Position numbers and translations under genes: made by a program. Below are positions 1-6,521 of a stretch of DNA of 6,521 nt, piece after piece (within the stretch, counting starts at the first letter, position 1; each line of letters starts with the position of its first letter). This stretch comes from Candidatus Didemnitutus sp. (GTDB taxonomy: Bacteria; Verrucomicrobiota; Verrucomicrobiia; Opitutales; Opitutaceae). Below the pieces are notes generated by a model. The model worked only from the letters and a program-made list of their open reading frames with translations. It ran no database searches and was not told the origin of the DNA. The stretch is taken from positions 1 through 6,521 of the forward strand of contig JAUXOH010000155.1 in the NCBI GenBank assembly GCA_030682505.1, given 5' to 3'.

Positions 1-1
1 C

Positions 2-2902
2 GATTTCCTCCGCATTGATCCCCACCTCGGCACGGACACCGAGTTCCGCGACTTCATCGCCCAAGCCCACGCGCGCGGCCTGAAGGTCTACATGGACATC
101 ATCACGAATCACACCGCCGACGTGATTCAGTATGCCGGGGGCGACTACTCCTATGTGGGTGAGGAGTCGGCTCCCACCCGCCGCGCGGATGGCGTGCCCT
201 TCACCGCCCGGTCCGTGGCCTTCAACGGACATTCCTTGGCGTCCCTTGCTTTCCCCGAACTCGACGCCGCCCGCAGTTTCGCCCGCACGCCAGTCGTGCC
301 GCCCGCCGAACTGACCACCAAAAATCCCGCCTGGCTCAACAACCCCATCTATTACCATAATCGCGGCAACAGTACCTTTGAGGGCGAAAGCTCCCTCTAC
401 GGCGACTTCAGCGGACTCGACGACACGTTCACTGAACACCCCGACGTTGTTCGCGGCTTCACCGACATCTACCGGCACTGGATCGAGTCCTACGCCATCG
501 ACGGCTTCCGCATCGACACCGTGCGCCACGTCAATCTCGAGTTCTGGCAGGCCTTCTCGCCCGCGCTCCGGGCCAGCGCCCGCGCGGTCGGCCGCCCGGG
601 CTTCATCCAATTTGGTGAAGTCGCCAACGACAACGGCGACATTTCCCTCCTGAGCGAGTTTTCCACCACCGCCCCGACGGACGCGACGCTCGACTTTGGC
701 TTCTTCCGCGCCGCGCAAGCCTACGTCGCCCAGGGCAACAGCGCCGAGCGGCTCGCCGCCATTTTCGACCAGGACGACCGCTACACTGACCACGACAGCA
801 ACGTCCACACCACCACCACGTTTCTTGGCAACCACGACGCCGGTCGCTTCGCCTACTTCCTCAAGCTCGACAACCCCGACGCCACGCCCGCGCAGCTCAG
901 CGAACTCGTCCGGTTCGGTCACGGACTCCTCTTCCTCGCGCGCGGTCAGCCCGTTCTCTACTACGGCGACGAACAGGGCATGATCGGTCGGGGCGGCTGG
1001 GACATGCAGGCCCGCGAAAGCCTCTTCGCGTCGCAGGCCCCGGATTTTCGCGACGCCTCACTGCTCGGCACCACCCGCACCGGCGCTGACGACAAGTTTG
1101 ACCCGCAACATCCCTTTTATCGCTACTTCCGTACCCTCGCCGACCTCCGCGCCGCCAGCCCCGCCCTCCGCCACGGCGCCATGCTCGTGCGCGCCTCGGC
1201 TCATCCCAACGTTTTCGCCTTCTCCCGGATCGCCCGCGAGGAACGCGTCGAACACCTCGCCGCCTTCAACAACTCCCGCACGGAAATTGTCACCGTCACG
1301 CTGCCGACCAGCCAACCCGCCGGCGCCACGTTCGCGGTGCAGCACGACTCCGGTTCGAGCGCCGCCACCTCCCTCACCGCCGACGCGGCGGGCCGCGTCA
1401 CCATCACGCTCGCTCCCCTGCATTTCGCCCTCTGGCGAGCGGAGGCGCCGCTGCCCGTGCCCTCCCGGGCTCCGACCATCACCTTTTTCTCGCCCGCCGA
1501 CGGGGCCTCGCTCGGCTTCCCCACCCGTACCGTGGACGGTCACCGCCTCTCCATCCGCCAGGAACTCCGCGCCGAGGTCACGGACACCGACGGGGTCGCC
1601 GAGGTCACCTTTGCCCTCGTGCGCGACTCGCACCCCGCGCAGTTCGAACTGCTCGGGGTCGACGATGCCGCCCCCTACCGGATCTTCTGGCAGCCGCCAC
1701 CCGACCTCGCCCCCGGCGAACGCTTCTCCCTCGTGGCCACGGTCAATGATCTCCGCGGCCACGTCGCCACGACGCGGCTCGACGGCTTGACCGTCGCCGC
1801 CGGCTCGCCCGTCTTCGGCACCCGCGGCGCCACCGTCCCGGTCATCACCGTCGCTCCCGCTCCCGCGCTCAGCTCCCGACCCGGCGAGACAATTTCCCTC
1901 TCCGTTGCCGCCACCGGCACCGGCGAACTCGAGTACCAATGGCTGCACCAGGACGAGGAGATTCCCGGCGCCACGCAGGCGGACCTGGCTTTGGCGGTGG
2001 ATCCTGCGAGCGCGGGACGCTACCGCGTGATGGTGCGCAACCACGTCGGCACGGTCCTCAACACGGAAACCGTGTTGCACGTCGGCGCCCCGGCCTCCGG
2101 CGCGCGCATCGAAAAGCACCCCGCCTTCCCGTCGCAATTCGTCGCGGCCCGCCAGGTCGACGTCTGGCTGCCCCCGGGCTATGACGCTTCCGGCGCCGGG
2201 CGCTACCCCGTCGTCTATATGCACGACGGGCAGAACCTCTTCGACCCCGCGACCAGTTACACCGGCGTGCCTTGGGGCGTGGACGTGGCGATGGATCGCC
2301 TTATTGCCCGCGGCGCGGCGCGCCCGGCGATCATCGTCGGCATCTGGAACACCCCGGCCCGTTTCGCCGAATACATGCCGCAAAAGGCCACCACGCCCGC
2401 CGCCGTGGCAAAAATGATTGCCCGCTTCAATCTGCCCGCCTCACCGCCGCAAGCCGACGCCTACTTGCGGTTCTTGGTCGAGGAGCTGAAGCCTTTCATT
2501 GATCGCTCCTATCGCGCGCTTCCGGGGCGCGAACACACGTTCATCATGGGCTCCAGCATGGGCGGCCTGATTTCCGCCTACGCAGTGACCGAATACCCGG
2601 AAATCTTCGGTGGCGCCGGTTGCGTCTCCACCCACTGGCCCGCAGACGACGGCGCCGTGATCAACTACCTCGCGCAACATCTTCCGCCACCGGGCGCACA
2701 CAAATTCTACTTCGACTACGGCACCGAGGCGCTCGACGCCGACTACGAACGTTACCAGCGGCGCGTTGATGCCGTCATGCGCGCCGCCGGCTATACGGCG
2801 GGCCGCGACTGGCTCACGCGCAAATTCCCCGGCGCCACCCATTCCGAGTCATCGTGGCGCGAACGCGTGGACATCCCCCTCTCTTTTCTGCTTAAGTCCT
2901 GA
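2..2902 (+). CDS. Secreted-type GH13 alpha-amylase / Ig-like / esterase fusion protein (5' end outside window)
   Basis: The reading frame is open from base 2, so the ATG at 92 is internal: the 30 codons before it continue the GH13 barrel (FLRIDPHLGT, then ARGLKVYMDIITNH). Visible domains in order: GH13 barrel, about 2-1140, with region I DIITNH (95-112), region II GFRIDTVRH (503-529; nucleophile Asp 515-517), region III FGEV (acid/base Glu 617-619), region IV FLGNHD (stabiliser Asp 836-838) and the end-of-barrel motif PVLYYGDEQG. Domain C follows, about 1140-1440. A bacterial Ig-like module (about 1469-1795) and a second, I-set-like module (about 1841-2083, YQW...AGRYRVMVRN) come next. A PF00756-type esterase fills about 2105-2900, with MHDGQNLFD, nucleophile elbow GSSMG (Ser 2555-2557) and C-terminal His in GATHSESSW (2840-2842). 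The acid residue is uncertain, probably in the Asp/Glu-rich stretch 2714-2745. All GH13 catalytic residues are present, so alpha-glucan hydrolysis (amylase or pullulanase-like) is likely; exact bond and ester substrate are unknown. The signal peptide and first barrel strands, perhaps 100-150 residues, are missing to the left. Nine bases separate its TGA from the XylF-type gene. Confidence 0.93.
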   Translation, partial: DFLRIDPHLGTDTEFRDFIAQAHARGLKVYMDIITNHTADVIQYAGGDYSYVGEESAPTRRADGVPFTARSVAFNGHSLASLAFPELDAARSFARTPVVPPAELTTKNPAWLNNPIYYHNRGNSTFEGESSLYGDFSGLDDTFTEHPDVVRGFTDIYRHWIESYAIDGFRIDTVRHVNLEFWQAFSPALRASARAVGRPGFIQFGEVANDNGDISLLSEFSTTAPTDATLDFGFFRAAQAYVAQGNSAERLAAIFDQDDRYTDHDSNVHTTTTFLGNHDAGRFAYFLKLDNPDATPAQLSELVRFGHGLLFLARGQPVLYYGDEQGMIGRGGWDMQARESLFASQAPDFRDASLLGTTRTGADDKFDPQHPFYRYFRTLADLRAASPALRHGAMLVRASAHPNVFAFSRIAREERVEHLAAFNNSRTEIVTVTLPTSQPAGATFAVQHDSGSSAATSLTADAAGRVTITLAPLHFALWRAEAPLPVPSRAPTITFFSPADGASLGFPTRTVDGHRLSIRQELRAEVTDTDGVAEVTFALVRDSHPAQFELLGVDDAAPYRIFWQPPPDLAPGERFSLVATVNDLRGHVATTRLDGLTVAAGSPVFGTRGATVPVITVAPAPALSSRPGETISLSVAATGTGELEYQWLHQDEEIPGATQADLALAVDPASAGRYRVMVRNHVGTVLNTETVLHVGAPASGARIEKHPAFPSQFVAARQVDVWLPPGYDASGAGRYPVVYMHDGQNLFDPATSYTGVPWGVDVAMDRLIARGAARPAIIVGIWNTPARFAEYMPQKATTPAAVAKMIARFNLPASPPQADAYLRFLVEELKPFIDRSYRALPGREHTFIMGSSMGGLISAYAVTEYPEIFGGAGCVSTHWPADDGAVINYLAQHLPPPGAHKFYFDYGTEALDADYERYQRRVDAVMRAAGYTAGRDWLTRKFPGATHSESSWRERVDIPLSFLLKS

Positions 2903-2911
2903 TCCAATCCC

Positions 2912-3916
2912 ATGCGCTTGCTTCGTCTCCTCACCCTCCTCGCGCTGGCCGCCGCCGCGCTCACCGCCTTCGCCTCCCGCGCCCAGCCCGTCATCGGCCT
3001 CTCGCTCGACACGCTCAAGGAAGAGCGCTGGCAGCGCGACCGCGATCTGTTCACCGCCGAAGCCGAACGCCTCGGCGCGTCCGTGATCGTGCAATCCGCC
3101 AATTCCGACGACACCCGCCAGGTGCGCGACATCGAGTCGCTCATCACGCGGGGCGTCGATGTGCTCGTGGTCGTGCCGCACAACGGCGCCGCCATGACCC
3201 GCGCCATGCGCTCCGCCAAGGAAGCCGGCATTCCCGTCATCTCCTACGATCGCTTGATTCTCAACGCCGACGTCGAGCTCTACCTCACCTTCGACAACGT
3301 CAAGGTCGGCGAGCTGCAGGCGCAGTGGGTGCTTGATCGCTGGCCGGCCGATCAGCCGTTGCGCATCGTGCGCCTCTACGGCGCCCCCACCGACAACAAC
3401 GCCAAGCTTTTCAAACAAGGGCAGGACAACGTGCTTCAGCCCCTCATCAAATCCGGTCGCGTGACCGTCGTCGCCGAGGACTGGGCCCTCGATTGGAAAC
3501 CGGAGAACGCCAAGAAAATCATGAACGCCGCCATCACCAAGCACGGCCATGCCTTCGACGCGGTGATCGTGTCGAACGACGGCACCGCCGGCGGCGCCAT
3601 CCAATCCCTCCTCGAGGAGGGCCTTGCCGGAAAAATCCTCGTCACCGGTCAGGACGCCGATCTGGCCGCCTGCCAGCGCATCATGCGCGGCACGCAAAGC
3701 ATGACGGTGTTCAAGCCGGTCGCCAAACTGGCCTCCCTCACCGCCCGCACCGCCGTCGCCCTCGCGCGCGGAGAGAAAGTTGCCGGCACCACGACCCTCG
3801 ACAACGGCTACAAACAGGTGCCCTGCCTCTTCGAGGAGATTGTCTCGGTCGACAAGTCCAACTTGATGGACACCGTCGTCGCCGCTGGCTTCCACCCGGC
3901 GGAAAAACTGCAATAG
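2912..3916 (+). CDS. xylF: XylF-type D-xylose ABC transporter periplasmic binding protein
   Basis: This is the periplasmic sugar-capture subunit that delivers substrate to the XylGH membrane complex. The 334-residue length fits the family (E. coli XylF is about 330). Residues 1-24 form a signal peptide: Arg near the start, a Leu/Ala core and likely cleavage after AFA (21) or SRA (24). There is no lipobox Cys, so it should be a soluble periplasmic protein. The rest is a type I periplasmic-binding fold (Peripla_BP_4). Motifs that I recall as XylF hallmarks are kept: EERWQRDRD (37-45), QSAN (61-64), SYDR (111-114), DNNAKLF (161-167), two Trp at 191 and 195, SNDGTAGGAI (221-230), GQDAD (246-250) and TVFKP (265-269). 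By my alignment from memory, the E. coli ligand residues Arg16, Asp90 and Arg91 correspond to Arg39, Asp113 and Arg114. The ATG at 2912 is chosen because it opens the signal peptide directly; no Shine-Dalgarno motif precedes it. Xylose is the family substrate; glucose or another pentose cannot be excluded. Confidence 0.93.
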   Translation: MRLLRLLTLLALAAAALTAFASRAQPVIGLSLDTLKEERWQRDRDLFTAEAERLGASVIVQSANSDDTRQVRDIESLITRGVDVLVVVPHNGAAMTRAMRSAKEAGIPVISYDRLILNADVELYLTFDNVKVGELQAQWVLDRWPADQPLRIVRLYGAPTDNNAKLFKQGQDNVLQPLIKSGRVTVVAEDWALDWKPENAKKIMNAAITKHGHAFDAVIVSNDGTAGGAIQSLLEEGLAGKILVTGQDADLAACQRIMRGTQSMTVFKPVAKLASLTARTAVALARGEKVAGTTTLDNGYKQVPCLFEEIVSVDKSNLMDTVVAAGFHPAEKLQ

Positions 3917-3943
3917 GCCCCGTCCGCGCTGACGCCCCGCTCG
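3917..3943 (+). other. Short xylF-xylG spacer without visible signals
   Basis: These 27 bases are C-rich. They contain no GGAG-like ribosome binding site before the xylG ATG, no convincing hairpin and no T-run, so I see no terminator or internal promoter. This agrees with xylF and xylG being co-transcribed. Confidence 0.5.
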
Positions 3944-5467
3944 ATGTCCACACCGCTGCTCGAGGTTCGCTCCCTGACGAAGCGTTTTCCCGGCGTTCTG
4001 GCGTTGCACGAGGCGTCCTTTGATTTGCGCCCCGGCGAGGTGCACGCGCTCTGCGGCGAGAACGGCGCGGGCAAATCGACCCTGATCAAGCTGCTCGCGG
4101 GCATCCATCCGCACGGCAGCTACACGGGCGATATTTTTGTCGACGGCCGGGCGGCTCGCTTCAAGAGCATCCGCGACGCCAATGCGGCGGGCATCGCCGT
4201 CATCACCCAGGAATTCGCGTTGGTGGACGAGCTCTCGATTGCGGAGAATCTTTTTCTCGGTCGCGAGCCCCTGCGCCACGGCATCATCGACTGGCCGGCC
4301 ATGCAGCAGCGCGCCGCCGCGTTGCTCCAGGAATTCGGCCTCGCCCTCCATCCCGAGACGTTGGTGCGCGAGCTGGGCATCGGCCAGAAGCAACTCGTCG
4401 AGATTCTCCGCGCCCTCGACAAACAATCGCGCGTGCTCGTGCTCGACGAGCCCACCGCCGCACTGCCCGAACACGAGGTCGGCGTCCTGTTTGCGCACGT
4501 GCGCCGGCTCCGCGACCGGGGCACCGCCTGCATCTACATCTCCCACAAACTCGACGAGGTCTTCGCTCTCGCCGACCGCATCACCGTGCTGCGCGATGGC
4601 GAGACCATCGCCACGCGCGTCACCACCGCGTGCACGCTCGCCTCCGTGATTCGCGACATGGTCGGCCGCGACATCACCGAGCTCTTTCCCCGCACCGCTC
4701 CCCACGCCGCGGGTGACGTCCAATTGCGCGTGACCGGACTCTCCGTGGCGCGCGAAACCGGAGCGGCGCCGTTTCTGCGCGACCTCAGTTTTGAACTGCG
4801 AGCCGGCGAAGTGCTTGGCATCGGCGGACTCATGGGCGCGGGCCGGACGGAATTGTTGATGCACCTTTTTGGGGCCTGGGGCGCGCGCGTGGCAGGGACG
4901 GTCGAACTCGAGAGACACCCCTACGGCGCGCCCTCCCCCGGGGAATCGATCCGGCGCGGACTCGTGCTCGCGAGTGAGGATCGGCGGCGCTACGGCCTGG
5001 TGCTTGACCAGAGCATTGGTTTCAACCTCTCGCTCTCCAACCTGCATGAATTCACCCGGCTCGGCGTCGTGCAGCGCGCGCCAGAGGAGGTGCGCAACCG
5101 GCACTTTTTCTCCGCGCTCCAGATCAAGGCCGAAGACCAACGCGTGCTCGCCGGCACGCTGTCGGGCGGCGGTCAACAGAAGGTCGTGCTCGGTAAGGCG
5201 CTCATGACCCGCCCGCGCGTCGTGTTGCTCGACGAACCCACGCGCGGCATTGATGTCGGCGCGAAGCTCGAGGTTTATGAACTGATCAACCAACTCACCG
5301 ACGACGGTCAGGCGGTCGTGCTGGTGTCGAGTGAACTGCCCGAGCTCATGGGCATGAGCGACCGGATCCTGATGCTGTCCGAGGGACGCATCGGCGGTGA
5401 GTTCGCCCGAGTAGACTTCTGTCAGGAAAAACTTCTCGCCGCCGCCATGGCCTCCGCCCCTTCGTGA
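3944..5467 (+). CDS. xylG: XylG-type D-xylose ABC transporter ATP-binding protein (two nucleotide-binding domains)
   Basis: This cytoplasmic ATPase drives sugar import through XylH. Its 507 residues carry two fused ABC cassettes, as in the CUT2 class (XylG, RbsA, MglA, AraG). First cassette: Walker A GENGAGKST (38-46), Q-loop Gln89, signature LGIGQKQ (144-150), Walker B VLVLDEPTA (164-172), H-loop His201. Second cassette: degenerate Walker A GGLMGAGRTE (294-303) lacking the usual Lys, signature LSGGGQQK (406-413), Walker B VVLLDEPTRG (426-435), and Glu464 in SSEL where an H-loop His would sit. One normal and one degenerate site is the family pattern, not damage. The segment IHPHGSYTGDI (54-64) resembles the XylG subgroup more than RbsA or MglA. 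The chosen ATG gives an N-terminus (PLLEVRSLTKRFPG) that aligns with E. coli XylG. The stop overlaps the permease start, so the two products are probably made in balanced amounts. Confidence 0.95.
   Translation: MSTPLLEVRSLTKRFPGVLALHEASFDLRPGEVHALCGENGAGKSTLIKLLAGIHPHGSYTGDIFVDGRAARFKSIRDANAAGIAVITQEFALVDELSIAENLFLGREPLRHGIIDWPAMQQRAAALLQEFGLALHPETLVRELGIGQKQLVEILRALDKQSRVLVLDEPTAALPEHEVGVLFAHVRRLRDRGTACIYISHKLDEVFALADRITVLRDGETIATRVTTACTLASVIRDMVGRDITELFPRTAPHAAGDVQLRVTGLSVARETGAAPFLRDLSFELRAGEVLGIGGLMGAGRTELLMHLFGAWGARVAGTVELERHPYGAPSPGESIRRGLVLASEDRRRYGLVLDQSIGFNLSLSNLHEFTRLGVVQRAPEEVRNRHFFSALQIKAEDQRVLAGTLSGGGQQKVVLGKALMTRPRVVLLDEPTRGIDVGAKLEVYELINQLTDDGQAVVLVSSELPELMGMSDRILMLSEGRIGGEFARVDFCQEKLLAAAMASAPS
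5464..5467 (+). promoter_or_regulatory. GTGA stop/start overlap coupling xylG and xylH
   Basis: The GTG start of the permease shares bases with the TGA stop of the ATPase gene. No Shine-Dalgarno motif is visible in the 20 bases before it, so re-initiation by ribosomes finishing xylG is the likely way translation begins. The GTG is preferred because it is the start that includes the whole first membrane helix. The next in-frame candidates (GTG at 5524, ATG at 5596) would remove part or all of that helix. Confidence 0.7.
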
Positions 5468-6521
5468 AAAACCGCGCCCTCCTCCAATCCCTCGCCCTGC
5501 CGGCCGCGCTCGTCGCCGTCGCGGTGTTCTTTACGGTGCAGGAATCCTCCTTCCTCGGCGCGCGCAACCTGACGCAGCTGCTGATCGAGTTCTCCATGGT
5601 CGGCACGTTGGCGCTCGGGATGTTTCTCATCATCCTCACCGGCAACATCGACCTCTCGGTCGGCAGCGGCGTGGGCTTGATCGGCGGTGTCGCGGCCGTG
5701 CTGGTGTTTCAACACGAGTGGGGCGCCCCGGCGGCCCTCGGGCTTGGACTCGTCGCGGCGCTCGCGCTGTGGGCCTTGATGGGTGCGCTGATCGTGAAAC
5801 AGCACATCCCGTCGTTCATCATCACGCTCGGCGGCCTGCTGGTGTTCAAGGGACTCTTCTGGCTCGTGATTGAAAACTCCACCGTGCCGGTCGCGCGCGG
5901 CGACGAGGACAATCTCTACTCTCATCTCACCACCTACTACCTGCCGCACTCCGCCGGTCTCATGCTGGCCTTCGCGTGCTCCGTCATCGTTGGCGTGCTG
6001 GCTTGGCGCGGGCGCGCCGCCCGGCTCGCGCATGACCTGCCCGCCGAACCGCTGCACCGCACACTGACAGCACCGGGACTCGTCGCGGTGGTGTCCTTCG
6101 GGCTCGTGTTCATCTGCAACCAGTTTCGCGGCGTGCCCCTGGCGGTCGTGGTGCTGGGTGCGGCCACGGCGTTGATCTATTTTCTCACGCGCCACACTCC
6201 TTTCGGGCGCTACCTCTACGCCATCGGCGGCAACGAGGAGGCCGCGCGCCTCTCCGGCATCCGCGTTGATCGCGTGGTGATCGGCGCCTTTGCCCTGATG
6301 GGCGCCATGGTGGCGATCACGGGCTTCATGACCACGGCGTATTCCGGTGCGTCCACGACGACGGTCGGCGAACTGATGGAACTCGATGCCATCGCCGCGT
6401 GCGTGATCGGCGGCACCGCGCTCAAGGGCGGACGCGGCACGGTGTGGGGCGTGTTGCTCGGTGCGCTCATCATGACGATGCTGCTCAACGGCATGACCCT
6501 CATGGCCGTCGCGCCCGAATT
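5464..6521 (+). CDS. xylH: XylH-type D-xylose ABC transporter permease (3' end outside window)
   Basis: This inner-membrane subunit forms the channel for the sugar delivered by XylF and docks on XylG. The frame is open from GTG 5464 to the right edge, giving 352 complete codons without a stop. E. coli XylH has about 393 residues, and by alignment from memory roughly 30 C-terminal residues are missing here. Visible features: first hydrophobic helix at residues 10-23; RNLTQLL (34-40) before the second helix; the family signature GNIDLSVGS (60-68); IPSFIITLGG (115-124); a WRGR loop (181-184) as in E. coli XylH; QFRGVP (220-225); the conserved cytoplasmic ATPase-coupling region TPFGRYLYAIGGNEEAARLSG (245-265); and ELDAIAACVIGGT (306-318). 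Many further hydrophobic stretches fit the BPD_transp_2 (CUT2 permease) fold of about 8-10 helices. The GTG start and missing stop make the gene easy to overlook in automatic ORF calling. Membership of the CUT2 permeases is near certain; xylose specificity rests on the xylFG neighbours. Confidence 0.92.
   Translation, partial: MKNRALLQSLALPAALVAVAVFFTVQESSFLGARNLTQLLIEFSMVGTLALGMFLIILTGNIDLSVGSGVGLIGGVAAVLVFQHEWGAPAALGLGLVAALALWALMGALIVKQHIPSFIITLGGLLVFKGLFWLVIENSTVPVARGDEDNLYSHLTTYYLPHSAGLMLAFACSVIVGVLAWRGRAARLAHDLPAEPLHRTLTAPGLVAVVSFGLVFICNQFRGVPLAVVVLGAATALIYFLTRHTPFGRYLYAIGGNEEAARLSGIRVDRVVIGAFALMGAMVAITGFMTTAYSGASTTTVGELMELDAIAACVIGGTALKGGRGTVWGVLLGALIMTMLLNGMTLMAVAPE

Noticed and set aside
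92..94. ATG at 92 as the true start of the GH13 gene
   Set aside because: The frame stays open to base 2, and the upstream codons encode conserved barrel sequence just before region I. Starting here would cut off the barrel's first strands and any signal peptide.
1058..2383. 441-codon open frame on the minus strand, antisense to the GH13/Ig region
   Set aside because: Its composition is low-complexity Gly/Arg/Ala/Glu without recognisable motifs, and it lies wholly within a strongly supported plus-strand gene. It is a high-GC shadow.
2903..2911. Terminator or promoter between the GH13/esterase gene and xylF
   Set aside because: The gap is only 9 bases and has no inverted repeat with a T-run around it. 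A promoter within the preceding gene cannot be judged by eye.
4823..4852. Degenerate second Walker A (GAGRTE) in XylG as a sign of a broken gene
   Set aside because: A non-canonical second site is normal in the XylG/RbsA/MglA/AraG family; the rest of that cassette is intact.
2849..5293. 814-codon open frame on the minus strand, antisense to xylF and xylG
   Set aside because: The opposite strand encodes two proteins with clear motif-by-motif family matches. The antisense product shows no domain I recognise and is rich in Gly, Ala, Arg, Asp, Glu and His, as expected from reverse-strand reading of GC-biased codons.
5422..6195. 257-codon open frame on the minus strand over the permease
   Set aside because: The product is Glu/Arg/His/Gln-rich, the typical antisense of a hydrophobic membrane protein gene, and the plus strand encodes XylH.

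Overview
The window is a single-direction, gene-dense stretch of high-GC bacterial DNA. All four supported genes lie on the plus strand, separated by gaps of only 9 and 27 bases and then a 4-base overlap. The multidomain secreted carbohydrate enzyme with Verrucomicrobia-style Ig-like modules, next to a sugar ABC transporter, suggests a polysaccharide-degrading, Gram-negative-type bacterium. Verrucomicrobiota (Opitutaceae-like) is my best guess, but it rests on general resemblance and not on a marker gene.

Layout. Bases 2-2902 hold the 3' part of a large gene that is open at the left edge. It encodes a GH13 alpha-amylase-family catalytic domain, a beta-sandwich domain C, two different Ig-like modules and a C-terminal serine esterase (PF00756, esterase D/feruloyl-esterase-like) with an intact Ser and His. 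Bases 2912-3916 encode a XylF-type periplasmic sugar-binding protein with a signal peptide. Bases 3944-5467 encode a XylG-type double-cassette ATPase. Bases 5464-6521 encode a XylH-type permease that begins at a GTG overlapping the xylG stop and runs off the right edge, lacking roughly its last 30 residues.

How they work together (inference). The fusion enzyme would be exported, cut alpha-glucan and probably remove an ester group from the same or a neighbouring substrate. The XylFGH transporter would then import a released monosaccharide, xylose by family or possibly glucose given the neighbour. The compact same-strand arrangement fits one transcript. Its promoter and regulator would lie upstream of the window.

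I see no RNA genes, mobile elements, CRISPR, long repeats or convincing terminators. There is no gene-free stretch longer than 27 bases. Large open frames on the minus strand are high-GC shadows of the real genes. The most unusual item is the GH13-Ig-Ig-esterase fusion and its linkage to a xylose-type importer. Otherwise this is a recognisable sugar-utilisation operon and not an unknown system.
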